Positions 20,337 through 28,474 of a stretch of 64,000 nucleotides of DNA are shown piece by piece. The stretch's first letter is position 1. Every line of letters begins with the position of its first letter. The DNA comes from Massilia timonae CCUG 45783 (GTDB lineage Bacteria > Pseudomonadota > Gammaproteobacteria > Burkholderiales > Burkholderiaceae_D), in assembly GCF_000315425.1 (NCBI RefSeq), contig NZ_JH992927.1:36129-100128 (forward strand), read 5' to 3'. A program made the position numbers and the translations under genes. The notes beneath the pieces are model-generated. The model ran no database searches. It worked only from the letters and a program-made list of their open reading frames with translations, and was not told where the DNA came from.

Positions 20337-21857
20337 TCAAGCCAGCGTAGAGTCCGAAAATGGCAGCAGCGAGTCGATTCGGCTGTTCGGGCAGGTAGGC
20401 AGTTTCTCAAGTGTCTCAGCGAGCCAGCGTGCCGGGTCCAGGCCGTTGAGTTTGGCAGTGGCAAACAGGCTCTGGATGACGGCGGCGCGGCGGCCGGCGC
20501 GTTCAGAGCCGGCAAACAGCCAGTTCTTTTTACCGATGGCGATGGGACGGATCGCGTTCTCGACCGGGTTGTTGTCGATCGGAAGGATGCCGGAATCGGC
20601 ATAGCGCACTAGGGCATTCCAGCGCTTGAGGGAGTGTTCGATGGCCTTGCCCGTACCACTTCCGATGGCGACGGTGCGCTGCATCGACAGCAGCCAGGCG
20701 TGCAGATCGGCCAGCGCCGGCACGGCGCGCGCCTGGCGCAGATCCAGCCGTTCGGACGGCGTTGTGTCTGCGCCGTCCTGCTCGATGGCGTACAACTGCG
20801 CAATGCGGCGCAGCGCCTCGTCGGCGACAGGACTGCTGCTGGCAGCGTGCAGGTCGAAGAATTTGCGACGGATGTGCGCCAGGCACGCCAGTTCGGTCGG
20901 CCCATTGGCAAACAGGGCTTTGTAGCCGGCGTAGTCGTCCACCATCAGGTGGCCGCGCCAGTCCTGAAGGAAATCGCGGGCGTGCTTGCCGGCCCGGCTT
21001 TCCTGGTAATCGAAGACGACGATCGGTGGCCCATCCTCCCAAGTGCCGGAGCGGTAGGCCCATAAATAGGCTTGGCGGGTCTTGCCGCTGCCAGGATCGA
21101 GCTGGCGCACCGGCGTTTCGTCGGCATGCAGGCAGCTGCGCTGGCGCAGAAGCTCGCTCAGGCGTTCGGCCAGTGGCTGCAGGGCCACGCCAATCCGCCC
21201 GATCCACTGCGCCAGTGTCGAGCGCGCCAGCGGCACGCCCTGGCGCGCGGCGATCTGCTCGATCCGGTACAGCGGCAGGTGATCGAGGTACTTGCTGGCG
21301 GCAACCCATGCCAGCAGGCCGGGTGCGGCCAGGCCACCGTCGATCACCGCTGGCGGCACCGGCGCCGCCGTCACGGTCTCGCAGGCGCGACAAGCATATT
21401 GCGGGCGAATGTGGCGGTGCACGAAGAAGCGCGCCGGTTCCACGTCGAGCTGCTCACTGACGTCCTCGCCAATCTTGACCAGGTTGGCGCCGCACTGACC
21501 GCAAGCGCACGACTCGGGCTCGTGGCGGTGCTCGATGCGTGGCAGTTCCGGTGGCAGTGCCTGACGACCGGCGCGCTTGCGCGCAGGTTTGACGCTGGCT
21601 TGATTCTCCAGCTCCTGCTCGATGGCGGCCAGGTCCATGTCGACCGCTTCCTCGAACAGCGAACGCTGCTCGCCGGTGAGCACTTCGCTGGCCTTGCCAT
21701 AGCGGATGCGCTTCAGGTAGGCCAGTTCGTGTGTCAATGCCGTGATCTTGAAGTCCTTCTCGGCCAGCTGCGCCTGCTGTTGCTCGAACAGCGCCCGAAC
21801 CTGCGCCAGCATGGCTGGGGCGATATCGGTCTGGGCAAGTTGATCGAGCAGGTTCAT
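20337..21857 (-). CDS. tnpC: IS66-family transposase TnpC (DDE enzyme)
   Basis: 506 residues, the usual length of the IS66 main transposase. It shows a coiled N-terminal region (FEQQQAQLAEKDFKI), a Cys-rich zinc-finger segment (ESCACGQCGANLVKIGEDV, then YACRACETV), the central catalytic domain (CLHADETPVRQLDPG, MVDDYAGYKALF, LAHIRRKFFDLH) and the C-terminal NNPVENAIRPIAIGKKNWLFAGSE block. It cuts and joins the element ends. It is 57 bp after tnpB. Confidence 0.96.
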   Translation of the reverse strand: MNLLDQLAQTDIAPAMLAQVRALFEQQQAQLAEKDFKITALTHELAYLKRIRYGKASEVLTGEQRSLFEEAVDMDLAAIEQELENQASVKPARKRAGRQALPPELPRIEHRHEPESCACGQCGANLVKIGEDVSEQLDVEPARFFVHRHIRPQYACRACETVTAAPVPPAVIDGGLAAPGLLAWVAASKYLDHLPLYRIEQIAARQGVPLARSTLAQWIGRIGVALQPLAERLSELLRQRSCLHADETPVRQLDPGSGKTRQAYLWAYRSGTWEDGPPIVVFDYQESRAGKHARDFLQDWRGHLMVDDYAGYKALFANGPTELACLAHIRRKFFDLHAASSSPVADEALRRIAQLYAIEQDGADTTPSERLDLRQARAVPALADLHAWLLSMQRTVAIGSGTGKAIEHSLKRWNALVRYADSGILPIDNNPVENAIRPIAIGKKNWLFAGSERAGRRAAVIQSLFATAKLNGLDPARWLAETLEKLPTCPNSRIDSLLPFSDSTLA

Positions 21858-21914
21858 GGTGAAAGTGTAGCGAACCGGTCCGACGTTTACAAGCGAAACA
21901 GTTTACGTCGGCAT

Positions 21915-22256
21915 CTATAGCCGCCACTGTGCCGGCGCCTGGGCCGACAGGCGCTGCCAGTCCACGCCCATCACCAGCCACTGCCACTGCTCGGCACTGA
22001 GCTGCCAGCAACTCTCGCCCGGCTGCGGCCAGACGAACTGGCCCCGATGCAGACGGCGCAGGCACATCCACACGCCAGTGCCATCCCAGCTCACCACCTT
22101 GATCCGCGTGCGGCGCCGGTTGCTGAACACGTAGGCTGTCCCATCGCAGGGCGCGCGGCCCAAGGCCTGCTGCACGTGCAGCGACAGTCCGTCGATGCCG
22201 GTGCGCATGTCGACTGGCTCGACAGCCAGCCAGATCGATTCGGGCAGCAGTTTCAC
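21915..22256 (-). CDS. tnpB: IS66 accessory protein TnpB (IS66 Orf2 family)
   Basis: 113 residues with the conserved family core: PVDMRTGIDGLSLHVQQALG, GTAYVFSNRRRTRIKVVSWDG and the W/L-rich C-terminus (EQWQWLVMGVDWQRL). TnpB is required for IS66 transposition although its exact act is unclear. Its start codon overlaps the tnpA stop by 4 bp (translational coupling). Confidence 0.95.
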   Translation of the reverse strand: MKLLPESIWLAVEPVDMRTGIDGLSLHVQQALGRAPCDGTAYVFSNRRRTRIKVVSWDGTGVWMCLRRLHRGQFVWPQPGESCWQLSAEQWQWLVMGVDWQRLSAQAPAQWRL

Positions 22257-22549
22257 CGCAACTCCTGCAGTAGTCTGGCCAGCCAGGCGGCATCGACGCC
22301 GCCATCCATGCGCAGGCTCCAGCCCGAGGCGCTGCGCAGTTCCAGGGGAGTCGAAGAGCCTGGAGAGCCAATGCGCACCGGCAGCAGCTGGGTGCCACTG
22401 GCCATGCGCTCGATGCGGCGCACCCAGTATCTGAGGCGCTCCACGCCGATATTATGCTCGTGGGCATAGGCTTGGACAGGCAGTCCGCTGCTGCGCCAAT
22501 GCGCGACATGCTCATGCCAGGTCGATGCGGAAATGCGTTGACGGGTCAT
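22253..22549 (-). CDS. tnpA: IS66 accessory protein TnpA
   Basis: 98 residues from the ATG at 22549 (MTRQRISASTWHEHV), preceded by GAGGA; a longer form from 22588 is possible. The helix-turn-helix region (SGLPVQAYAHEHNIGVERLRYWVRRI) is typical of the small first protein of IS66 elements. First gene of the element, with 4-bp overlap into tnpB. Confidence 0.9.
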   Translation of the reverse strand: MTRQRISASTWHEHVAHWRSSGLPVQAYAHEHNIGVERLRYWVRRIERMASGTQLLPVRIGSPGSSTPLELRSASGWSLRMDGGVDAAWLARLLQELR

Positions 22550-22604
22550 GGGATCCTCGAAGTAGAAAACCTCGAGTCTGCATGTCATCGCGGCGACATT
22601 ACAG

Positions 22605-22625
22605 GTGGTTGGGCTGCACGCTTAC
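22605..22625 (-). repeat. IS66 terminal inverted repeat, right
   Basis: Reads GTAAGCGTGCAGCCCAACC on the minus strand, the partner of the left end at 20303. The element stops exactly where the IS110-family coding remnant begins. Confidence 0.8.
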
Positions 22626-22722
22626 TAAGCTAGCGCATCTGATCTACGGCGTCGTTCGAACCGGCAAGCCATTTGACGCCAATTACCTTCACAAAAACCT
22701 TGCAATCCAAGACGGTATCTGA
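22626..22722 (+). pseudogene. IS110-family transposase, last 31 codons
   Basis: From 22627 one frame reads KLAHLIYGVVRTGKPFDANY then LHKNLAIQDGI and a stop. This is the well-conserved C-terminal end of IS110/IS1111-family transposases (their R/K-LAHLIYGVLKSGKPF...LDIQDGI ending). Everything upstream has been replaced by the IS66 end, so this is a dead 3' fragment. It shows that at least two mobile elements were present at this spot. Confidence 0.75.
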
Positions 22723-22838
22723 CCCTCATTGTGCGCGGTGATGGTGGGATTACGAGGGGGAATTGATAATTGGCAAGGTGAGAAGGTGCGGGTTTGGAAG
22801 AATGGGGTTTTCGGGCTGGCGGGCGGGGAGGATGCGCG

Positions 22839-23690
22839 ATGCTGCGTCGACTTGCGGTGGGGCTGGTGTTGGGGCTTGGCGTGCTGCTCGGTGGCTGCGC
22901 TTCGCATGGGTCGGTCAGCTTGCAGGAGGTGCGCGAATTCGCGGACGCCTCGGCCAAGCTGGGTGGATATGCGGAATTGTCGCGGCGGTATCGCGATACC
23001 TACGAGCGCGAGCAGCCCTATCTGTCGCCGCAGGCCGAACGCATCGCGCGCGAGAACGATGTGCGGCGGCGCGCCGTCTATGACGACTTCGTCGCCATCC
23101 AGAAGACGCTGGTCCTGTACATGCAAACGCTCAGCCTGCTCGCGGGCGAAGGGCGCTACGACTTGTCGGAGCGGATCGATGACCTGGGCAATGGGCTGAA
23201 GGCGAATGCCGAATCCGGCTTGCAGCAGCGGCATGTGGCGGCGTACACGGGGATGACCCGGTTGCTCACGCGCGTGATCGCCTCGGGTTACCAGAACCGC
23301 AGCGTCGAGACCATGGTGCGCGACGGCGATGCGGATGTGCAGGTGCTGCTCGATGCCATGATCTCGCTCACCCGCCTCTATTACAAGACCAACGAGAATG
23401 AAAAGAAGACCGTGCTCGGCATCTTCGATGTGGAGCTGCCGTTTTCGAACCGGAATACCGATCGCATGCTCGTCACCTTGGCCAAGGTGCATTACCTGAA
23501 CAAGTCCACCGAGTACAAGCTGATCGACCGCCGCTATGAACTGGCGCTGCAGGGACTCACCAAGGTGGCGCTCGGCCACCAGAAGATGCGCGAGAACATG
23601 AACAGGCTGACGGGCGACGAGACGCGGCGCATGCTCGCCAACTATGCGCGCGACCTGCGCGCGATCCGCGACGGGCTGAACGGGGATTGA
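22839..23690 (+). CDS. Hypothetical lipoprotein
   Basis: 283 residues from the ATG at 22839, chosen because GGGGAGGA lies just upstream and because it opens directly into a lipoprotein signal (LRRLAVGLVLGLGVLLGGCAS). The mature part is mostly helical with many Arg/Glu/Leu residues and no cysteine pairs; no known domain recognised. It is followed after 10 bp by a second gene of unknown function with its own GAGGAGG site, so the two probably work together. The GC content is typical of the chromosome, so this pair is outside the mobile scar. Confidence 0.75.
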   Translation: MLRRLAVGLVLGLGVLLGGCASHGSVSLQEVREFADASAKLGGYAELSRRYRDTYEREQPYLSPQAERIARENDVRRRAVYDDFVAIQKTLVLYMQTLSLLAGEGRYDLSERIDDLGNGLKANAESGLQQRHVAAYTGMTRLLTRVIASGYQNRSVETMVRDGDADVQVLLDAMISLTRLYYKTNENEKKTVLGIFDVELPFSNRNTDRMLVTLAKVHYLNKSTEYKLIDRRYELALQGLTKVALGHQKMRENMNRLTGDETRRMLANYARDLRAIRDGLNGD

Positions 23691-23700
23691 GGAGGACGTC

Positions 23701-24297
23701 ATGCAGGATCCATCACACGACAAGACCAGCCCGTCGGCTGCGGGCGCCGCGCAGGACGGCGCGATGCCACCTCAGGCCGCAAGCGCCCAGGCCGCCCCAC
23801 CCGCCAAGGCCAGGGACGCCGCCGTCAAGACTGCCCCCGGTGCCGGCGGCGGCCTGTCCAGCATGCAGCAGGTGGTCGAACTGGCCGATGGCCTGTCGAC
23901 CATCGCCGACCACCTGCACGAACGCATCCTGCGCGAAATCCGCAGCTACGACGACCGCGGCGTTCCCGCCCCGGTGCAGGACGCCATGCGCCGCTTATTG
24001 GACGATGAAATGGTGCTGCGCCAGCGCGCCAACACCTTGTATGCCGACGCCGCCGCCTTCGTCATCCAGGGCCTGGACCAGCCCCAAAGCCGGCTCAATG
24101 CCCTCACCGCCGCGGCCGCCGAAAAGATCCGGCGCATCGGCGTGATCGGCGAAGTCACCGGCCTCGTCGGCGGCCTGCTGTCGCTGGCCGGCGCCGTCGC
24201 CGCCGGCCAGCCGACGCCGATCGTGCTGGCCCTCGAGAAAATCCAGCTGCACAGCACCACCCTCGATGCGCTCACGCCGCCGACGGCCGCGGCCTGA
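23701..24297 (+). CDS. Hypothetical protein, partner of upstream lipoprotein
   Basis: 198 residues with no signal peptide. The first ~50 residues are an Ala/Pro-rich disordered tail; the rest is helical (MQQVVELADGLSTIADHLHE..., LDDEMVLRQRANTLYADAAA) and ends with a Gly/Ala hydrophobic stretch (GEVTGLVGGLLSLAGAVAAGQ) that could insert in or lie on the membrane. Not recognised. Ten bases after the lipoprotein gene and read in the same direction. Confidence 0.7.
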   Translation: MQDPSHDKTSPSAAGAAQDGAMPPQAASAQAAPPAKARDAAVKTAPGAGGGLSSMQQVVELADGLSTIADHLHERILREIRSYDDRGVPAPVQDAMRRLLDDEMVLRQRANTLYADAAAFVIQGLDQPQSRLNALTAAAAEKIRRIGVIGEVTGLVGGLLSLAGAVAAGQPTPIVLALEKIQLHSTTLDALTPPTAAA

Positions 24298-24315
24298 TCC
24301 GCGGCAGCCGGCCAA

Positions 24316-24338
24316 GGTGGCCGCCACGAGCGGCCACC
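24316..24338. terminator. Hairpin between convergent genes
   Basis: Perfect 9-bp stem GGTGGCCGC/GCGGCCACC with loop CACGA, between the stops at 24297 and 24345. No T-run follows on either side, so intrinsic termination is only suggested. Confidence 0.4.
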
Positions 24339-24344
24339 CTGACT

Positions 24345-25109
24345 TCAATACATATGCTGCCCGCCATTGATGGCAATATTGGCGCCGGTCAGATACCCCG
24401 CCAGGTCCGACGCCAGATAGGCCACCAGCCCCGCCACTTCCGCCGGCTTGCCGAGCCTGCCGACGGGAATCTGCGGCAGGATGCGCTCGCGCAGCACATC
24501 CTGCGGCACTTTCTCGACCATGGCGGTGTCCAGGTAGCCGGGCGAGACCGTGTTGACCGTGATGCCGTGGCGCGCCATTTCCAGCGCCAGTGACTTGGTG
24601 AAGCCATGCATGCCAGCCTTGGCCGCGGCGTAATTGGCCTGGCCGAAAGCACCTTGCTGGCCATTGACCGAAGAGATATTGATGATGCGCCCCCAGCGCT
24701 TCGCGATCATCGCCTCGAGCACCGGCCGGGTCATATTGAACACGCTGTCGAGATTGGTGCCCATCACCGTATGCCAGTCTTCCTGGCTCATCTTGCGCAT
24801 GCTGCGGTCGCGCGTGATACCGGCGTTGTTCACCAGGACGTCGATGCGGCCGAGGTCGCCCAGCACCCGGTGCACGACGTTCTCGCAGGCATTGCCGTTG
24901 GAGACATCGAGCTCATAGGCCCGCACCTTGACGCCGTCCGCTTCCTGGCCGGCCAGCCAGGCGTCGCGGCGCGCGTTCTGCGGCGAATGGGTCGCCGCCA
25001 CCAGGAAGCCATCCGCATGCAGGCGCCGGCACAGCGCCGTGCCCAGCCCGCCCATCGCCCCCGTCACCAGGGCTACCCGCTTGTCATGTCCTACCGTGTC
25101 TCCTGCCAT
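24345..25109 (-). CDS. phaB: Acetoacetyl-CoA reductase (PhaB-type SDR)
   Basis: 254 residues. The NADPH-binding Rossmann motif TGAMGGLG, the NNAGITRD segment, catalytic Ser in ISSVNGQQGAFGQ and Tyr-x3-Lys in YAAAKAG are in place. The segments VNTVSPGYLDTAMVEKVP and SVFNMTRPVLEAM closely match the acetoacetyl-CoA reductases of PHA-producing betaproteobacteria, which make (R)-3-hydroxybutyryl-CoA for polyhydroxybutyrate. The start is supported by AGGAGGAC. No phaA or phaC is adjacent, so other SDR substrates such as 3-oxoacyl-ACP remain possible but less likely. Confidence 0.87.
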   Translation of the reverse strand: MAGDTVGHDKRVALVTGAMGGLGTALCRRLHADGFLVAATHSPQNARRDAWLAGQEADGVKVRAYELDVSNGNACENVVHRVLGDLGRIDVLVNNAGITRDRSMRKMSQEDWHTVMGTNLDSVFNMTRPVLEAMIAKRWGRIINISSVNGQQGAFGQANYAAAKAGMHGFTKSLALEMARHGITVNTVSPGYLDTAMVEKVPQDVLRERILPQIPVGRLGKPAEVAGLVAYLASDLAGYLTGANIAINGGQHMY

Positions 25110-25268
25110 GTCGTCCTCCTGTTCTCGTTGGCGCCGATGGCGCGACTGCGAGCATCCGAGTGTAGGGATATGACAACAGTAGGTTGTTGATTAGGATCAA
25201 GTGTGAATGGGGCAAAGCCCCTGCGCAACGACCAGCACGGCAAATGCCGTGCGCCGTTCCGCAAAGGT

Positions 25269-25823
25269 TCAGGCGATGACGTCGGGCCTGCTGCTGGGAT
25301 CGAAATCGGCCCAATCGCCGCCGACGATATTGCCCTGGGCGCGCTCGATGTGGTGGGCGCCAAGCTGGCGCAGCAAGTCGACGGCGCGTGCCTGCAGCGT
25401 GGCATCGTCGAAGGCGACCGCCACCAGCATGCCCGCCGGACGCGGCGGCACGGCGTTCTCGCCGCCCTCTTCGGGTTCGCCCCGTTCTTTCATCTTGCTG
25501 AAGCTGAACAGCGAGCCGACGTGGCCGCCGACCAGCCCGCCGACGACCGGACCCAGCGGCCCGGTGACGGGCGAGGTGGCGGCGCCCACGGCCACACCGA
25601 CGGCGCCGCCGGTGGCCACGCCCTTCACCACGCCCTCGGGCGCTTCCTTGGCGCCGGGCGACTGGATGTGGTCGCCGCCGATCGGGGTCATATCGTGCTG
25701 GCCAGGCTGGGTCAGGTAGAACCCGCTGATGCGGTCGGCATCGAATCCGGCGTCGACCAGGGCGTCGCGCGCACGGTCGACCTCGTCCTGAAGCTGGAAA
25801 CGTCCTGCGATGATGGTGGACAT
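25269..25823 (-). CDS. General-stress-type protein with glycine-rich central segment
   Basis: 184 residues from the ATG at 25823, preceded by GGGGAGGAG. The N-terminus (IIAGRFQLQDEVDRARDALV...ADRISGFYL) and the C-terminus (MLVAVAFDDATLQARAVDLL) form two halves of an alpha/beta ferredoxin-like fold of the kind found in YflT/DUF1269-like stress proteins. Between them is a membrane-like glycine-zipper segment (GVVKGVATGGAVGVAVGAAT...VVGGLVGGHVGSLFSF). An exact GTNCG-N4-CGNAC palindrome lies 92-105 bp upstream, which would put this gene in the regulon proposed here. Confidence 0.72.
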   Translation of the reverse strand: MSTIIAGRFQLQDEVDRARDALVDAGFDADRISGFYLTQPGQHDMTPIGGDHIQSPGAKEAPEGVVKGVATGGAVGVAVGAATSPVTGPLGPVVGGLVGGHVGSLFSFSKMKERGEPEEGGENAVPPRPAGMLVAVAFDDATLQARAVDLLRQLGAHHIERAQGNIVGGDWADFDPSSRPDVIA

Positions 25824-25914
25824 CGGCGACTCCTCCCCATTAACGTGGCAAATAAGTGGCAAACAAGTGGCAAATACGGTAGCTCAAGCGTACGCGGGCC
25901 GCGCCCGCCGATCT

Positions 25915-25928
25915 GTACGCGATCGCAC
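25915..25928 (-). promoter_or_regulatory. GTNCG-N4-CGNAC site upstream of the stress protein gene
   Basis: Exact match GTACG-CGAT-CGCAC in the gap between mtfA and the gene starting at 25823. On the minus strand the hexamer TACGCT (25887-25892) begins 29.5 bp from the centre, the same spacing as at the other sites. Confidence 0.5.
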
Positions 25929-25968
25929 GCTGCTCATTGCCACCGACACAGCACTCCCGCAGCCACGG

Positions 25969-26856
25969 CTAGCGCCACTGCCCATAGACCACCCCATAGC
26001 TCGGCGGTTCCAGCGCCGGCGGCGGCGGAGCGCCCTGCCATTGACGTGGATCGATCCGGTAATACTTGAGGAATTCCTGGTACAGGGCCGGATGCTGCGC
26101 CGCCAGCTGGTGCGGCTGCTCGAAGAAGCTCTCGGTGGCCACGGCGAAGAACTCGGCCGGATTGGTCGCGCCATAATGGTCGAGCACGCCCTGCGTGCCC
26201 CACATCGCCTCCTGGCGCAGGTTGGCATAGTCGCGCGACAGCACTTCGGACCAGCTGCGGTAGCGCTCGCTGCTACCCAGGTAGGGAGCGCCATTCGTAT
26301 TGCCCGACTCGCTGTCGAGCTGGTGGGCGAATTCGTGCAGCACGACGTTGTGGCCGGCCGATTCGGCATGGCCGGCGCGCCGCACATGGTCCCAGGACAG
26401 GATCACGCGGCCATCGCCCCAGGATTCGCCCAGCAAGTCCTGGCGCTCCTCGGTCACCACGCCGGACACGTCGACCTGCTTGCGCGGTACCAGGAAGGCG
26501 CCGGGATAGACCAGGATCAGGTCCAGCGTGGGATAGATGTCGGGCTTGCCCGTATCGCCGACCCGCCCCAGCAACAGCAGGCAGGCCTGGCCCGCGATCG
26601 TCACCCGCATCTCGTCGGTGACGTCCAGGCCGGCGCAGCCGACGAATTTCTTCTCGTAGAGAAATTGCTGGACCATGCGCTGCAGGCGCCGGCGCTGCCC
26701 CTCGTCCATCGCCCCATACTGGGCGAGATTACGCGCCAGGATGGCCGCATGCGAGGCCGGCAAGGGCCGCGCCAGCGCCTGCCGCAGGCGCCACTTCGGC
26801 CACAGCCACGCGGCCAGCACGGCCAGGCCCAGCGCGCCGGCTGCGATGGCTTCCAT
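25969..26856 (-). CDS. mtfA: Zinc-dependent peptidase, MtfA family (M90)
   Basis: 295 residues. One N-terminal hydrophobic segment (AAGALGLAVLAAWLW), then the MtfA domain with the zinc motif VLHEFAHQLD (HExxH) and the downstream acidic ligand region NPAEFFAVATESFFEQP. MtfA is a glucopeptidase-like aminopeptidase that in enterobacteria binds the repressor Mlc and so affects sugar uptake. The start is two bases after the stop of the peroxiredoxin-glutaredoxin gene, so the two are one transcription unit. Length fits the family (~265-300). Confidence 0.92.
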   Translation of the reverse strand: MEAIAAGALGLAVLAAWLWPKWRLRQALARPLPASHAAILARNLAQYGAMDEGQRRRLQRMVQQFLYEKKFVGCAGLDVTDEMRVTIAGQACLLLLGRVGDTGKPDIYPTLDLILVYPGAFLVPRKQVDVSGVVTEERQDLLGESWGDGRVILSWDHVRRAGHAESAGHNVVLHEFAHQLDSESGNTNGAPYLGSSERYRSWSEVLSRDYANLRQEAMWGTQGVLDHYGATNPAEFFAVATESFFEQPHQLAAQHPALYQEFLKYYRIDPRQWQGAPPPPALEPPSYGVVYGQWR

Positions 26857-26858
26857 GG

Positions 26859-27605
26859 TCAAGCCTTGCCGGCCAGCCAGGCCTGCACCTCGTCGGCGCC
26901 GCCGATCAGCTCGCCGCCGACGAAGACTTGCGGCCAGGTCATGCGGCCGGTGACGCCGCGCAGGACGATGGTGTTGATCTTCTGGTCTTCGGAGATATCG
27001 GTGTAGTGGATGTCGTTGTCGCGCAGCGCCTGCTTGGCGCGGGCGCAATGGGGGCAGCCGGGACGCGAGAACATGACGACCGGTTCCGGCACTTCGGCAT
27101 CCGGCGCCAGATAGGCCAGCATCGTATCGGCGTCCGATACCTCGAACGGGTCGCCGTCACGCTCCGGCTCGATGAAGATTTTGTCGATCACGCCGTCGCG
27201 CACCAGCATCGAATAACGCCACGAACGGCGGCCGAAGCCCAGTTCGCGCTTGTCGACCAGCATGCCCATGCCTTCGGTGAAGTCGCCGTTGCCATCCGGG
27301 ATGACGGTGATGTTGGCCGCGTCCTGGCCAGCCTTCCACTGGTTCATCACGAAGGCATCGTTGACCGAGACGCACAGGATGTCGTCCACGCCATGCGAAC
27401 GCAGCACTGGCGCCAGTTCGTTATAGCGCGGCAAATGGGTCGAGGAACAGGTTGGCGTGAAGGCGCCCGGCAGGGAAAACACGACGACCGTGCGCCCCTT
27501 GAACAGCTCGTCGGAACTGAGGTCACGCCATTGGTCGTCGGGCCTGGCCTTGAAGACCACGTTCGGAACTGCTTTGCCTTCCAGCGATTCGGCACTCGGT
27601 AACAT
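26859..27605 (-). CDS. Hybrid peroxiredoxin-glutaredoxin
   Basis: 248 residues from ATG 27605 (MLPSAESLEGK), with AGGAG 5-6 nt upstream. The N-terminal ~165 residues are a Prx5-type peroxiredoxin with the peroxidatic Cys53 in PGAFTPTCSSTH; the C-terminal ~75 residues are a glutaredoxin with the redox pair C184-P-H-C187. This natural fusion reduces hydrogen peroxide and alkyl hydroperoxides using glutathione, the Grx domain recycling the Prx domain without a separate reductase. Expected in the cytoplasm. Co-transcribed with mtfA. Confidence 0.95.
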   Translation of the reverse strand: MLPSAESLEGKAVPNVVFKARPDDQWRDLSSDELFKGRTVVVFSLPGAFTPTCSSTHLPRYNELAPVLRSHGVDDILCVSVNDAFVMNQWKAGQDAANITVIPDGNGDFTEGMGMLVDKRELGFGRRSWRYSMLVRDGVIDKIFIEPERDGDPFEVSDADTMLAYLAPDAEVPEPVVMFSRPGCPHCARAKQALRDNDIHYTDISEDQKINTIVLRGVTGRMTWPQVFVGGELIGGADEVQAWLAGKA

Positions 27606-27751
27606 CGTCACTCCTATCTGGTTGATCCTGCCGGCTGAGCGGCGGCATGGCAGACAAGTGAGGATTATTGACCGGTTTTCAACACGGGAGTTGCAATAAG
27701 TTGGTCACCAGGATCGCCCTGCGCGGCAGCCCGTGTGAAAAGCGGGCGCAG

Positions 27752-27780
27752 AAAAAACAAAGCCGCGCATGAAGCGCGGC
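27752..27780 (-). terminator. Terminator after the winged-helix regulator gene
   Basis: Stem GCCGCGC/GCGCGGC (27762-27768 with 27774-27780), followed on the minus strand by TTTGTTTTTTC. It lies about 70 bp after the stop of the gene at 27851-28474. Confidence 0.75.
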
Positions 27781-27850
27781 GAAAATGACGACAGCGATCG
27801 TCGAACCGAAGCCGTTGCGGGTCTCTACCGCAGCGGCCCCGGGCGCGCAC

Positions 27851-28474
27851 TCAGGCGCGTTCCTTGGCGGCGGGGGCGTTCTGGCCTGGCGCCGGGCCGA
27901 ACAGGGCCGCCACCAGCGGGTCGCGGGCGACCGGGCTGCGGTTTACGCGGATCGCGTAGTGGGTGTCATCGGCCAGGATGTGGAAATGGCGGCCGCTGCC
28001 TGCCATATTCTGTTCGCGCAGGCCTGGACGCTCCTTGCGTGGGGCGGCGCCTTCGCGCTTCGGCTGGCAGATGGCGGCCAGGAAGGCCTTGACGCGCTCC
28101 GGATCTGGCGAGATCTGGTACACGGCCTTGCCCAGGTAGGTGGCGGTGCCTTCGATATAGCGCGCCAGTTCGATCACGCCGGCTTCGCGCAGGTCGCGGA
28201 TGTACTTGCGGGCGCCCGATGGCGAGAATTTGAGGAACCATGCGATCTCGTCGGCCAGCATTTCGTGGTTCGACAACTCGTTGATCAGCTTTTGCATGTT
28301 TTCGATGCGACGCTGGGTGGCCGAGGTCGAACGCACACGCTCGATCGGGGCCAGCGAAATCGGGGCGCGCTCGGTCGGTTGTGGTGGGACGCGCTCGATC
28401 AGCGCCGAATTGCTGGAAGTGTGCACTGCGCCGGTTTCGCCTGGGACCGCGTTGTGCTGAGTCGTTGCATGCAT
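27851..28474 (-). CDS. Winged-helix DNA-binding protein
   Basis: 207 residues from the ATG at 28474 (MHATTQHNAVPG). After a disordered ~60-residue head comes a winged helix-turn-helix (RRIENMQKLINELSNHEMLA, DEIAWFLKFSPSGARKYIRD, GVIELARYIE). The C-terminal part is basic and ends AAKERA. No ligand-binding domain is visible. It is divergent from the major OmpA gene with a 522-bp gap between them, a gap that holds a cluster of TGACA-type repeats, so autoregulation and control of ompA are plausible. Specific family not recognised. Confidence 0.72.
   Translation of the reverse strand: MHATTQHNAVPGETGAVHTSSNSALIERVPPQPTERAPISLAPIERVRSTSATQRRIENMQKLINELSNHEMLADEIAWFLKFSPSGARKYIRDLREAGVIELARYIEGTATYLGKAVYQISPDPERVKAFLAAICQPKREGAAPRKERPGLREQNMAGSGRHFHILADDTHYAIRVNRSPVARDPLVAALFGPAPGQNAPAAKERA

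Larger units (their letters stand above)
20303..22625 (-). mobile_element. IS66-family insertion sequence (2,323 bp), complete
   Basis: Three genes in the IS66 order tnpA-tnpB-tnpC on the minus strand, flanked by imperfect inverted repeats that both start GTAAGCGT (20303 onward and, reversed, ending at 22625). All three reading frames are open, so the element may still be active. The 8 bp on its two sides differ (ATCAGCGA and TAAGCTAG), so the usual 8-bp target duplication is absent. It joins an integrase remnant to an IS110-family remnant, which points to a deletion at one end after insertion. Confidence 0.9.

Noticed and set aside
19421..22840. Possible attachment-site duplicate of the tRNA-Ser 3' end
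   Set aside because: No second copy of the CCGCTTCCGCCA end was found downstream within the scar, so no attR is claimed.
22600..22957. Minus-strand 110-codon frame next to the IS66 end
   Set aside because: It is antisense to the IS110-family C-terminal remnant and to the start of the lipoprotein gene, and has no start site or domain.
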